From Ideonella sp. A 288 (GTDB taxonomy: Bacteria; Pseudomonadota; Gammaproteobacteria; Burkholderiales; Burkholderiaceae_C): DNA of 64,000 bases. Location of the stretch: contig NZ_MWLO01000155.1 in NCBI RefSeq assembly GCF_002198735.1, forward strand, positions 162,732-226,731, written 5' to 3'. A program made the position numbers and the translations under genes. Numbering within the stretch: position 1 is the stretch's first letter; each line of letters starts with the position of its first letter. Below the pieces are notes generated by a model that was given only the letters and a program-made list of their open reading frames with translations, was not told the DNA's origin and made no database searches. Positions 1-8,621 of this stretch are shown one piece after another.

Positions 1-916
1 AGGGTGGCAGCACGTTCACCCCGAAGGCCGCCTGCGCGCCCAACACCCACGAGCCGCCATAGGCCACCGGCACCCGGTTCTTGAACAGCAGGTAGCCGAC
101 GTAGCTCTCGAGGGTGAGCTTGCGTTCGCCACGGCAGGCGTACAAGGCCACCTGCAGCCCGCGGCCGAGGTCGATGCATTCGATCTGCGCCGGGTCCCCA
201 TGGGTGAAGAAGTCGGTCTCGCGCAGCAGCGAAAGCATCACGCCGCGGCCCAGGTCGGCCAGGTGCCGGCGGTCGGCGTCGCCCAGCCGCAGGCGCCGCG
301 GCGCGGGGTCGTCCCACACGGCCAGCGGGCCGTCCGGCCGCAGCAGGCCGGTGCCGTGCACATGCCTGGCCTGGCGGCCGAAGCGGCCCTGCGTCAGCCC
401 GGGCGCGTCGGCGCGCTGGCGCCAGCGCACGAACACCTGCAACTGCGCCCAGGCGGCCTCACGCTCGCGGTCTTGCGGCGTCAGCCGGTCGACGAGCGCG
501 ATCAGCCGGGGCAGGTGCTGCTGCGGGTCGGCGCCCAGGTGGCGCCGGCACCACTGCGGCCAGGCCATGGGTCGGTCGACCAGCGCATCGCGCTCCATCG
601 GGTCGAGCGCGCGTTCGAGCAGCGCGCGGGCCTCGTGCGGTGCCGCGTCGACGTACAGCAGTTCGACCTGGTCGGGGAAGCGCTCGCACAGCCAGCGCGT
701 GGCCGCCAGGCTGAAGGTGCTGGCCACTGCGGTGCCGGCGATGCCGGTGTTGTCCAGCGCCACGAGCAGCGGGTCGCCGTCGGGCAGGGCGGCCAGGCGG
801 TGGGCCAGCGCGCGCAGGGCGTCGTCGGCGTCCGCCAGGGCGGTGCCAGACGTGGGAAAGGTGGCCTGGAACAGCAGCGCAGCGTGCTGTTCGACCAGGG
901 CTCGGGCGGCCTTCAT
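1..916 (-). CDS. Unrecognised protein, C-terminus beyond the window edge
   Basis: An open frame of 305 codons runs off the left edge, so the C-terminus is missing. The ATG at 916 is chosen because GGAGGAG lies 7 nt upstream; a nearer-looking ATG at 921 meets a stop after one codon. I do not recognise the family. The visible part is soluble, without signal peptide or membrane segment, rich in Ala, Arg and Leu, with a helical first half and a strand-like, Gly-rich end (YGGSWVLG, then FGVNVLPP). That end is loosely reminiscent of GNAT folds, but this is a weak inference. It is transcribed away from the VOC gene that follows. Confidence 0.7.
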   Translation of the reverse strand, partial: MKAARALVEQHAALLFQATFPTSGTALADADDALRALAHRLAALPDGDPLLVALDNTGIAGTAVASTFSLAATRWLCERFPDQVELLYVDAAPHEARALLERALDPMERDALVDRPMAWPQWCRRHLGADPQQHLPRLIALVDRLTPQDREREAAWAQLQVFVRWRQRADAPGLTQGRFGRQARHVHGTGLLRPDGPLAVWDDPAPRRLRLGDADRRHLADLGRGVMLSLLRETDFFTHGDPAQIECIDLGRGLQVALYACRGERKLTLESYVGYLLFKNRVPVAYGGSWVLGAQAAFGVNVLPP

Positions 917-1053
917 CGCATGTCTCCTCCAGCGGTGCCGGTCAATCTACTGCATTGCCACGGTTTGGCCCATGGCGCCATACTGGACGACCGCGGTGCG
1001 CATCTGGTGTGCGGCCCCGGTGCGACGCCGTCAACCTGGATGGAGAGATTGCG

Positions 1054-1827
1054 ATGAGTCCTCTCGCTTGCAAGTTCGTCTGGTACGAACTGATGACCAC
1101 CGACGCCCCCGCGGCCGAAGCGTTCTACGGCCAGGTGGTCGGCTGGCAGGCCCGCGACGCCGGCATGCCGGACATGCGCTACACCCTGCTCGAACTCGGC
1201 GATACCCCGATCGGCGGCGTGATGGCGCTGTCGCCCGAGGCCTGTGCCGCGGGCGCCCGGCCCGGCTGGCTGGGTTACGTGGCGGTGGACGATGTGGACG
1301 CCCAGGCGGCGCGCGTGGCGCAGGCCGGCGGCACGGTGCTGCTCGACCCGCAGGACATCCCGGGCGTGGGCCGTTTCGCCACCGTGGCCGACCCGCAGGG
1401 GGCGGTGCTCGTGCTGTTCAAGGGCAACTCCGCCGAGCAGCCGCCGCAGCCCGCCGCCGGCACGCCGGGCACCTTCGGCTGGCACGAACTGCACGCGGCC
1501 GAATCCGGCGCCGCGTTCGACTTCTACGCCGGGCAGTTCGGCTGGACGCAGGACGAGGCCATGGACATGGGGCCCCTGGGCGTGTACCGGATCTTCGCCA
1601 TCGGCGGCGTGCGCAGCGGCGGCATGATGACGCGCATGCTGGACACGGTGCCGCCGGCCTGGCTGTACTACGTCAACGTCGAGGCCATCGATTCCGCGGT
1701 CGCACGGGTCGGCGCCCACGGCGGCCAGGTGATCCATGGCCCCCAGCAGGTGCCGGGCGGCGGCTGGATCGCGCAGTGCATCGACCCCCAGGGCGCGCTG
1801 TTCGCGATGGTGGCCGCGGCGCGCTGA
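1054..1827 (+). CDS. VOC (glyoxalase/bleomycin-resistance fold) family protein, two domains
   Basis: The protein has 257 residues and two tandem vicinal-oxygen-chelate modules. The first covers about residues 5-125 (opening FVWYELMTTD, then AEAFYGQVVGW); the second covers about 137-257 (FGWHELHAAE, then AFDFYAGQFGW). Each module shows the family pattern of a short strand, a helix ending in FY and a closing strand (DPQGA then VLF or LFAM). The start ATG is preceded by GGAGAG; the longer upstream reading lacks this signal. The layout matches the CFP30B-like subgroup of two-domain VOC proteins, whose substrates are mostly unknown. No catalytic function can be assigned from sequence alone. Confidence 0.85.
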   Translation: MSPLACKFVWYELMTTDAPAAEAFYGQVVGWQARDAGMPDMRYTLLELGDTPIGGVMALSPEACAAGARPGWLGYVAVDDVDAQAARVAQAGGTVLLDPQDIPGVGRFATVADPQGAVLVLFKGNSAEQPPQPAAGTPGTFGWHELHAAESGAAFDFYAGQFGWTQDEAMDMGPLGVYRIFAIGGVRSGGMMTRMLDTVPPAWLYYVNVEAIDSAVARVGAHGGQVIHGPQQVPGGGWIAQCIDPQGALFAMVAAAR

Positions 1828-1881
1828 AGCCAGGTCCGGCGCACCGCCGGATCGGGCGGCCCGCCGACATGGATCAACGTC

Positions 1882-2814
1882 GTGAAATCACTGCAGGGCG
1901 TGCCCTCGGCGCTGATCGCGCGCAACCAGTCCTGGGTGCGCCAGCAGGCCCAGGCGCTGGTGAGCCGCATGCCGGCGAACGTCGAGCGCGCCGACCTGAT
2001 CCAGGTCGGCCTGATCGCGGTGGCCCAGGCCTGGCTCGGCTTCGAGTGGCCGGGCAGCCACGATTCCGAAGAAGCGCAGCAGGCCTTCGTGCCCTATGCG
2101 CGCAAGCGGGTGCGTGGCGCCATGATCGACGAACTGCGCCAGATGGACCACCTGTCGCGCCCGCAGCGGCGCAAGGTGAAGGCCCTCCAGATCGCGCGGC
2201 AGCGCTACCGCGACGCCAACGGCGTCGAGCCCCGGCTGCCGCAGCTGGCCGCGCTGTGCGGCATCCCCGTCGACGACATCGCCGCGCTCGAGCAGGTGGC
2301 CTACGTCGATCGCCTGGCCGATGGCGACGAGAGCGACGACACCGAATTCGGCCATGCGCCGCAGGCCTGGACGGGGCAGTCGGAGGTGGAGGCGCGGGTC
2401 GATACCGCCATCGTGATGCGGCGACTGAGCCAGTTCTTTGCCAAGCTGCCCGAGCGCGAGCGGCAGGTGATCGACGCCTACCTGGGCGTGGGCCTGGAGC
2501 CCGCCGCGCTGGCGGCGACGCTGCAGTTGTCGCCGTCCCGCATCTCGCAGATCTACAGCGGCCTGGTGCGGCGCATCGCGGTGATCGCCGGCCAGTCGCC
2601 GCGGCGCTCCATCGACCAGGCCGCGGTGGCGCCGTCGGTGGATTTCGAGGCCATGGTGCGACAGCGTGAGGCCGAACTGGCCCACACCCCGGCCGCCGGT
2701 GCCTGGGCCGATCTGCTGGAGCAGGTGCTGACCTTGCCCGACGACCGCTTCGGCGCCGACCTCGACCCCGACCCTGACCACGTGCACGTCACCATCCACA
2801 CGCGCTGGGGTTGA
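1882..2814 (+). CDS. FliA/WhiG-like sigma-70 family sigma factor
   Basis: A group 3 sigma factor of 310 residues. Region 2 spans about residues 10-85: ARNQSWVRQQAQALVSRMP, then DLIQVG and the YARKRVRGAMIDELR segment typical of FliA region 2.4. Region 4 is about 175-232, with LPERERQVIDAYLG followed by a helix-turn-helix (LSPSRISQIYSGLVRRI). The start is taken as GTG 1882 because the residues before the first internal Met belong to region 2; no clear ribosome binding site is seen. A tail of about 75 residues beyond region 4 is unusual, since FliA itself ends there. No flagellar genes adjoin it, so it may be an alternative sigma factor for another regulon rather than the motility one. Confidence 0.8.
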   Translation: MKSLQGVPSALIARNQSWVRQQAQALVSRMPANVERADLIQVGLIAVAQAWLGFEWPGSHDSEEAQQAFVPYARKRVRGAMIDELRQMDHLSRPQRRKVKALQIARQRYRDANGVEPRLPQLAALCGIPVDDIAALEQVAYVDRLADGDESDDTEFGHAPQAWTGQSEVEARVDTAIVMRRLSQFFAKLPERERQVIDAYLGVGLEPAALAATLQLSPSRISQIYSGLVRRIAVIAGQSPRRSIDQAAVAPSVDFEAMVRQREAELAHTPAAGAWADLLEQVLTLPDDRFGADLDPDPDHVHVTIHTRWG

Positions 2815-3048
2815 GGTGCTCGGCGGATGGGTCGATGCGCTGCCGTTCGATCATCCGCGGCCATCGGCGGCACCCAGGCCAGCGCCCACCGGGCCCGCGG
2901 CAGGCGGGACCCCCTCATGGACCTGGTTCCGGCCGCCGGTCGACGCAGTGTCGAGCGACCGCGGCATCGGGAAGACTCGGGCTCGCGCAGGGCCGCCTCG
3001 GCCCCTACGATGGCATCAGCCCGATGGCGACCACACAAGGAGACTGTG

Positions 3049-3414
3049 ATGCCCAAGACCGATACCTGCTGCACCCTGGTGCCGTACTTCCAGGTCAACG
3101 ATGGCAAGCTCGACGAATTCAAGGCACTCGGGGTGCAGTTCGTCGCCCGCACCAAGTCCGAGCCCGGCTGCGTGCACTATGCCTTCTCGTTCGACGGCAG
3201 CGTGGCGCATTGCCGCGAGGGCTACGACGATGCGGCGGCCGTGCTGGCCCACCTGGACAACGTCGGCGCCCTGCTGCAGGAGGCACTGAAGATCGCCTCG
3301 ATCACCCGCCTCGAGGTGCACGGGCCTGCCGCCGAACTGGACAAGCTGCGGGGCCCGCTGGCCGGGCTGAACCCGCAATGGTTCACCTTGAACTCGGACG
3401 GCATCCGGCGCTGA
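3049..3414 (+). CDS. Antibiotic biosynthesis monooxygenase (ABM)-fold protein
   Basis: A small protein of 121 residues with the dimeric ferredoxin-like alpha/beta barrel pattern of the ABM superfamily: a first strand (TLVPYFQVNDGKLDEF), the helix and strand around TKSEPGCVHYAFSF, and the later REGYDDAAAVLAHL helix. AAGGAG lies 7 nt before the ATG. Members are cofactor-less monooxygenases, haem degraders or proteins of unknown role; nothing here separates these. It converges on icmF with a gap of 42 bases. Confidence 0.8.
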   Translation: MPKTDTCCTLVPYFQVNDGKLDEFKALGVQFVARTKSEPGCVHYAFSFDGSVAHCREGYDDAAAVLAHLDNVGALLQEALKIASITRLEVHGPAAELDKLRGPLAGLNPQWFTLNSDGIRR

Positions 3415-3456
3415 CGGCCACGGCCGCCCCGGTGCGGCGGGCCGGCCGGGGCGCCG

Positions 3457-6400
3457 TCACATGCTGCGCCGATATTGCCCGCCCACCTCGAACAGCGCGC
3501 TGGTGATCTGGCCCAGCGAGCAGCAGCGCACCGCGTCCATCAACACCTCGAAGACGTTGGCGTTGGCGATGACGGCCTGCTGCAGGCGCTTCAACTGCAC
3601 CGGGGCCTCGGCGGCGTGGCGGGCGTGGAAGTCGGCCAGGCGGTTGAGCTGAGACTGCTTTTCGTCCTCGGTCGAGCGCGCCAGTTCGATCTGCTTCGGG
3701 TTCGGGTCTTCGTGCGGGTTGCGGAAGGTGTTCACGCCGATGATGGGGTACTCGCCGGTGTGCTTCTGCATCTCGTAGTGCATGCTCTCTTCCTGGATCT
3801 TGCTGCGCTGGTAGCCGGTCTCCATCGCGCCCAGCACGCCGCCGCGGTCGGCGATCTTCTCGAACTCGGCCAGCACCGCCTCTTCCACCAGTTCGGTCAG
3901 CTCGTCGATGACGAAGGCGCCCTGGTTGGGATTCTCGTTCTTGGCCAGGCCCCACTCGCGGTTGATGATCAGCTGGATGGCCATGGCGCGGCGCACGCTG
4001 TCTTCGGTGGGCGTGGTGATGGCCTCGTCGAACGCGTTGGTGTGCAGCGAGTTGCAGTTGTCGTACACCGCGATCAGCGCCTGCAGCGTGGTGCGGATGT
4101 CGTTGAACTGGATCTCCTGCGCGTGCAGTGATCGGCCGCTGGTCTGGATGTGGTACTTGAGCTTCTGGCTGCGCTCGTTGGCGCCGTACTTGTCGCGCAT
4201 GGCCACCGCCCAGATGCGGCGCGCCACGCGGCCCAGCACGGTGTACTCGGGGTCCATGCCGTTGCTGAAGAAGAAGCTCAGGTTGGGCGCGAAGTCGTCG
4301 ATGTGCATGCCGCGCGCCAGGTAGGCTTCGACGAAGGTGAAGCCATTGCTCAGCGTGAAGGCCAGCTGGCTGATCGGGTTGGCGCCGGCCTCGGCGATGT
4401 GATAACCGGAGATCGACACTGAGTAGAAGTTGCGCACGTTGTGGTGCACGAAGTACTGCGCGATGTCGCCCATCACCTTCAGGCTGAACTCGGTCGAGAA
4501 GATGCAGGTGTTCTGGCCCTGGTCTTCCTTCAGGATGTCGGCCTGCACCGTGCCGCGCACGTTGGCCAGCGCCCATTCGCGGATCTTGGCGGCCTCGGTG
4601 TCGGTGGGCGGGCGGCCGTTGTCGGTGGCGAACTTCTCGAGCTGCTGGTCCACCGCGGCGTTCATGAACATCGCCAGGATGCTCGGCGCCGGGCCGTTGA
4701 TCGTCATGCTCACGCTGGTGTTGGGCGCGCACAGGTCGAAGCCCGAGTACAGCACCTTCAGGTCATCGATGGTGGCGATGCTCACGCCCGAGTTGCCCAC
4801 CTTGCCGTAGATGTCGGGCCGGCGGTCGGGGTCGTTGCCGTAGAGCGTGACGGAATCAAAGGCGGTGGACAGCCGCTTGGCCGGCATGCCCTCGCTCACC
4901 AGCTTGAAGCGCCGATTGGTGCGGAAGGCGTCGCCCTCGCCGGCGAACATGCGGGTGGGGTCCTCGTTCTCGCGCTTGAAGGCGAAGGTGCCGGCGCTGT
5001 ACGGGAAGCTGCCCGGCACGTTGTCCAGCATCAGCCACTTGAGCAGTTCGCCGTGGTCCTCGTACTGCGGCAGGGCCACCTTGCGGATCTTGCTGCCGCT
5101 GAGCGTGGTGTGGACCAGGCCGGTGCGGATCTCCTTGTCGCGGATCTTCACCACGTACTCGTCGCCGGCATACGCCTTCTGCATCTCGGGCCACATGGCC
5201 AGCAGCTTGCGCGCGGCGGGGTCGAGCCGGGCCTCGCGCGCCTCGGCCAGTGCCAGCACGGTGTTCTTGGCACCGTCCTTGGTGGGGTCGTTGTCGTGCA
5301 GCATGCGCGCGGTTTCGCGCAGTTGCTGCACCTCGCGGGCCAGGCGGGCCTGCGAGCGCGCGCGGGCCTTGTAGCCACGCACGCTGTCGGCGATCTCGGC
5401 CAGGTAACGCGTGCGTGACGCAGGCACCACCGGCGTCTGGTGGGTGCTGTGGCGGGTGGCCACCAACGGCAGCCGGCCGTCGGTCACCGGCAGGCCGATG
5501 GCGGCCAGGCGCGGCTTCAGCGCCTGGTACAGCGCGGTCACGCCGTCGTCGTTGAAGCGACTGGCCATGGTGCCGAACACCGGCATCTGGTCGGGCATCA
5601 CGGTGAAGGCATTGCGGTTGCGCTGCACCTGCTTGGCCACGTCGCGCAGCGCGTCGGCGGCGCCCTTGCGGTCGAACTTGTTGATGGCCACGAACTCGGC
5701 GAAGTCGAGCATGTCGATCTTCTCGAGCTGGCTGGCGGCGCCGAACTCGGGCGTCATCACGTACATCGGCACGTCCACCAGCGGCACGATGGCGGCGTCG
5801 CCCTGGCCGATGCCCGAGGTCTCGACGATCACCAGGTCGAAGCCGGCCACCTTGGCCGCGGCCAGCACGTCGGGCAGGGCGGCAGAGATTTCAGAACCCG
5901 TGTCGCGCGTGGCCAGGCTGCGCATGTAGACGCGCGGGCCCTGGCTCCACGGGCCGATGGCGTTCATGCGGATGCGGTCGCCCAGCAGCGCGCCGCCGCT
6001 CTTGCGGCGCGAGGGGTCGATGCTGATGACGGCGATGCGCAGCGCGTCGTCCTGGTCCAGGCGGATGCGGCGGATCAGCTCGTCGGTGAGGCTGCTCTTG
6101 CCGGCGCCACCGGTGCCGGTGATGCCGAGCACCGGCGTTTTGCTGCCCTTGGCGGCCTCGTGCAACTGCGCCACCAGGCCGGCGTCGGCCTGTCCGTTCT
6201 CCAGCGCCGTGATCAGTTGCGCCAGCGCGCGCCAGGCGGCCTCCGTGTGGCCCTGGATCGGCGCCAGCGCCGTGGGCGCGAAGGCGGTGATGTCGCGGTC
6301 GCAGCGCATCACCATCTCGCCGATCATGCCGGCCAGGCCCATGCGCTGGCCGTCTTCGGGGCTGTAGATGCGCACGCCCTGCTCGGCCAGCGCGCGGATC

Positions 6401-6747
6401 TCGGTGGGCACGATCACGCCGCCGCCGCCGCCGAAGACCTGGATGTGCTCGCCGCCGCGGGCCCTGAGCAGTTCGACCATGTAGGCGAAGTACTCGTTGT
6501 GGCCGCCCTGGTAGCTGGAGACGGCGATGCCCTGCACGTCTTCCTGCAGCGCCGCGGTGACCACCTCGTCCACCGAGCGGTTGTGGCCCAGGTGGATGAC
6601 CTCGGCGCCCATGCCCTGCAGGATGCGGCGCATGATGTTGATCGCCGCGTCGTGGCCGTCGAACAGGCTGGCGGCGGTGACGAAGCGCACCTTGTGCGTG
6701 GGGCGGTAGTCGGCCAGGGCCTTGTACTCGGCGGAAAGATCGGTCAT
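3457..6747 (-). CDS. icmF: Fused isobutyryl-CoA mutase (B12 domain + G-protein chaperone + mutase)
   Basis: This 1096-residue enzyme interconverts isobutyryl-CoA and n-butyryl-CoA with adenosylcobalamin. Domain order is that of IcmF: an N-terminal B12-binding domain (FDGHD with the cobalt-ligand His, then LGHNRSVDEVV), a MeaB-like GTPase (P-loop GTGGAGKSS near residue 212; VETSGIGQ; NKFDRKG), and the TIM-barrel substrate domain from about residue 535 (RFKLVSEGMPAKR; SISGYHIAEAGANP). The Phe in NRRFK is the residue typical of isobutyryl- rather than methylmalonyl-CoA mutases, a family-knowledge inference. The ATG at 6747 was preferred to a longer upstream reading because GGAG lies just ahead and the B12 domain begins there. 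The divergent AraC-type gene is the likely regulator. Confidence 0.95.
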   Translation of the reverse strand: MTDLSAEYKALADYRPTHKVRFVTAASLFDGHDAAINIMRRILQGMGAEVIHLGHNRSVDEVVTAALQEDVQGIAVSSYQGGHNEYFAYMVELLRARGGEHIQVFGGGGGVIVPTEIRALAEQGVRIYSPEDGQRMGLAGMIGEMVMRCDRDITAFAPTALAPIQGHTEAAWRALAQLITALENGQADAGLVAQLHEAAKGSKTPVLGITGTGGAGKSSLTDELIRRIRLDQDDALRIAVISIDPSRRKSGGALLGDRIRMNAIGPWSQGPRVYMRSLATRDTGSEISAALPDVLAAAKVAGFDLVIVETSGIGQGDAAIVPLVDVPMYVMTPEFGAASQLEKIDMLDFAEFVAINKFDRKGAADALRDVAKQVQRNRNAFTVMPDQMPVFGTMASRFNDDGVTALYQALKPRLAAIGLPVTDGRLPLVATRHSTHQTPVVPASRTRYLAEIADSVRGYKARARSQARLAREVQQLRETARMLHDNDPTKDGAKNTVLALAEAREARLDPAARKLLAMWPEMQKAYAGDEYVVKIRDKEIRTGLVHTTLSGSKIRKVALPQYEDHGELLKWLMLDNVPGSFPYSAGTFAFKRENEDPTRMFAGEGDAFRTNRRFKLVSEGMPAKRLSTAFDSVTLYGNDPDRRPDIYGKVGNSGVSIATIDDLKVLYSGFDLCAPNTSVSMTINGPAPSILAMFMNAAVDQQLEKFATDNGRPPTDTEAAKIREWALANVRGTVQADILKEDQGQNTCIFSTEFSLKVMGDIAQYFVHHNVRNFYSVSISGYHIAEAGANPISQLAFTLSNGFTFVEAYLARGMHIDDFAPNLSFFFSNGMDPEYTVLGRVARRIWAVAMRDKYGANERSQKLKYHIQTSGRSLHAQEIQFNDIRTTLQALIAVYDNCNSLHTNAFDEAITTPTEDSVRRAMAIQLIINREWGLAKNENPNQGAFVIDELTELVEEAVLAEFEKIADRGGVLGAMETGYQRSKIQEESMHYEMQKHTGEYPIIGVNTFRNPHEDPNPKQIELARSTEDEKQSQLNRLADFHARHAAEAPVQLKRLQQAVIANANVFEVLMDAVRCCSLGQITSALFEVGGQYRRSM

Positions 6748-6811
6748 CGCAGGGTCTCCGTTGTACGTCGGCATGTTGCCGCTGCGCGGCAGTCTAGGCC
6801 CATCGGGCCGC

Positions 6812-6835
6812 TTGCGCGATGGCGATTTCGCGCAA
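6812..6835. promoter_or_regulatory. Inverted repeat between icmF and its AraC-type neighbour
   Basis: TTGCGCGA (6812-6819) and TCGCGCAA (6828-6835) form a perfect 8-bp inverted repeat with an 8-bp spacer. It lies in the 140-bp divergent promoter region and is a candidate operator, but AraC-type proteins more often bind direct repeats, so the assignment is tentative. Confidence 0.35.
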
Positions 6836-6887
6836 AGCGCTGACGGTTTTTGCCAGTGCTGGCCGTGGCTTTTGCGAGAATCGGGCC

Positions 6888-7970
6888 ATGGCCGTGCCTG
6901 CCCACACCGTGTCGATCGCCTTTGTGCGCAGCGCCGTGCGTGCGCTGGCGCCGCAGGTCCGGGCGCGGGTGCTGTGCCAGGCCGGCATCGCCGACGAGGC
7001 ATTGCGGGGCCCCGACGCCCGCGTGCCGGCCACCGCCTTCGGCGCGCTGTGGATGGCCGTGGCGCGCGAGCTGGACGACGAATTCTTCGGCCTCGACCGC
7101 CGGCGCATGAAGGTCGGCAGCTTCGTGCTGCTGTGCCATGCGGTGGCGGCGCAGCCCACGGTCGAACGGGCGCTGCGCATGGCGCTGCGCGGCTTCGCGC
7201 TGGGCCTGGACGACATGGCCGCCACGCTGGTGGCGGGTGGCCGCGAGGCGCGCGTCGAGATCGACAACCGCATCGGCGACCGGCCCGGCCCTGGGGTGCT
7301 CGATCCGGCGGGGCGTGCCGACGCCCGGCGCTTCGCCGACGAGACGCTGCTGGTCATGGTGCACGGCCTGCTGTGCTGGGTGGCCGGCCGCCGCGTGCCG
7401 CTGCTGCGGCTCGACTGGGCACACCCCCAGCCGGCGCACGCCGACGAGTACCGCCGCATGTTCTCGGCCGATGTGCGCTTCGACCGGCCGGCCACCGCCA
7501 TCGCCTTCGACGCCGGGGTGCTTCAGGCGCCGGTGTCGGTCAGCGAGGCCAGCCTGAAGGCCTTCCTGCGCGACGCGCCGCAGTCGGTGTTCCTCAAGCA
7601 GGTGGCCTCGGGCGGCTGGGCCGAGCGGGCGCGGCGGCACCTGCGCCGAGCGCTTTCGCCAGGGGCGGCGCCGTTGGGCGCCGAGGGCCCGACGCTCGAT
7701 CAACTGGCCGCGCGGCTGGGCGTGTCGGCCGCCACCCTGCGCCGGCGGCTCGACGGCGAGGGCACGCACTGGCAGCAGCTGAAGGACGAGGTGCGCCGCG
7801 ACCTGGCCATCCAGCACCTGGCCGACCGCCGCATCAGCGTCGAGCAGGTGGCCGCCTGGCTGGGCTTCAACGACGGGCCGTCGTTCCACCGCGCCTTCCG
7901 CAAGTGGACCGGCTCGGCCCCCGGCGCCTACCGCAGCGGCCGGCCCGGCCGCGCGGCGCCTGGCCCCTGA
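6888..7970 (+). CDS. AraC family transcriptional regulator
   Basis: The 360-residue protein has an N-terminal ligand-binding domain of the Arabinose_bd type (about residues 10-190, with FLLL-type helices around KVGSFVLLCHAV) and a C-terminal double helix-turn-helix (about 265-345: LAARLGVSAATLRRRL and the AraC signature VEQVAAWLGFNDGPSFHRAFRKW, split here for length). An ATG further upstream is in frame, but the ATG at 6888 places the conserved N-terminus correctly. It is divergent from icmF, so control of branched-chain or short acyl-CoA catabolism is the natural inference. The effector is unknown. Confidence 0.85.
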   Translation: MAVPAHTVSIAFVRSAVRALAPQVRARVLCQAGIADEALRGPDARVPATAFGALWMAVARELDDEFFGLDRRRMKVGSFVLLCHAVAAQPTVERALRMALRGFALGLDDMAATLVAGGREARVEIDNRIGDRPGPGVLDPAGRADARRFADETLLVMVHGLLCWVAGRRVPLLRLDWAHPQPAHADEYRRMFSADVRFDRPATAIAFDAGVLQAPVSVSEASLKAFLRDAPQSVFLKQVASGGWAERARRHLRRALSPGAAPLGAEGPTLDQLAARLGVSAATLRRRLDGEGTHWQQLKDEVRRDLAIQHLADRRISVEQVAAWLGFNDGPSFHRAFRKWTGSAPGAYRSGRPGRAAPGP

Positions 7971-8005
7971 ACCCCCCGAGGCAGACCGATGACCCGACCG
8001 ATGCC

Positions 8006-8575
8006 ATGAACAAGGCCTTCACCCGCGAGTCCGACGGCGACGACGATGACGACGACGGCGGCGTGCTGCCCGCCTTGCCGGCCGGCGGCAAGAACTACAT
8101 CACGCCGCAGGGCTACCAGCGCCTGCGCACCGAACTGCTCGACCTGCTCGACGTCGAGCGGCCGAAGATGGTGGAAACCGTGTCCTGGGCCGCCAAGAAC
8201 GGCGACCGCAGCGAGAACGGCGACTACCTCTACGGCAAGAAGCGCCTGCGCGAGATCGATCGCCGCATCCGCTTCCTCACCAAGCGCCTGGACATCGCCG
8301 AGGTGGCCGACCCCTCGCTGCACCACGGCAACGACCAGGTCTTCTTCGGCGCCACCGTCACCTACGCCAATGCCCAGGGCGTGGAGCGCACCATCACCAT
8401 CAAGGGCATCGACGAGACCGACAACCTGCACGGCGAGGTGAGCTGGGTGTCGCCCATCGCCCGGGCGCTGCTCAAGGCCCGCGAGGGCGACGAGGTGAAG
8501 CTGCAGACGCCGGCGGGGGTGGAGACGATCGAGGTGGTGGAGGTGCGCTACCCGGTCCCGGGCTCGCCGCACTGA
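8006..8575 (+). CDS. greB: Transcription elongation factor GreB
   Basis: A 189-residue GreA/GreB protein that stimulates RNA cleavage by backtracked RNA polymerase. The N-terminal coiled coil (about residues 30-100) carries the acidic tip (KNGDRSENGDYLYGKKRLRE), and the C-terminal FKBP-like domain contains ISWVSPIARALL-type residues (here VSWVSPIARALLKAREGD). The DYLYGKKR stretch favours GreB over GreA. An unusual N-terminal addition contains an acidic run (seven Asp/Gly/Asp residues around position 12-17). It converges on the kinase gene downstream. Confidence 0.93.
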   Translation: MNKAFTRESDGDDDDDDGGVLPALPAGGKNYITPQGYQRLRTELLDLLDVERPKMVETVSWAAKNGDRSENGDYLYGKKRLREIDRRIRFLTKRLDIAEVADPSLHHGNDQVFFGATVTYANAQGVERTITIKGIDETDNLHGEVSWVSPIARALLKAREGDEVKLQTPAGVETIEVVEVRYPVPGSPH

Positions 8576-8621
8576 ACGAGGCGCGCCGCACGCCCCGGCG
8601 CACGGCCGGTGACGGCTGCGG

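Noticed and set aside
114..2669. Open frame of 851 codons on the plus strand
   Set aside because: It overlaps the minus-strand gene at 1-916, the VOC gene and the sigma factor in another frame; low-complexity Arg/Ala/Ser translation.
3426..3452. GC hairpin between the ABM gene and icmF as a bidirectional terminator
   Set aside because: A stem GCCCCGG / CCGGGGC exists but no T tract follows on either strand.
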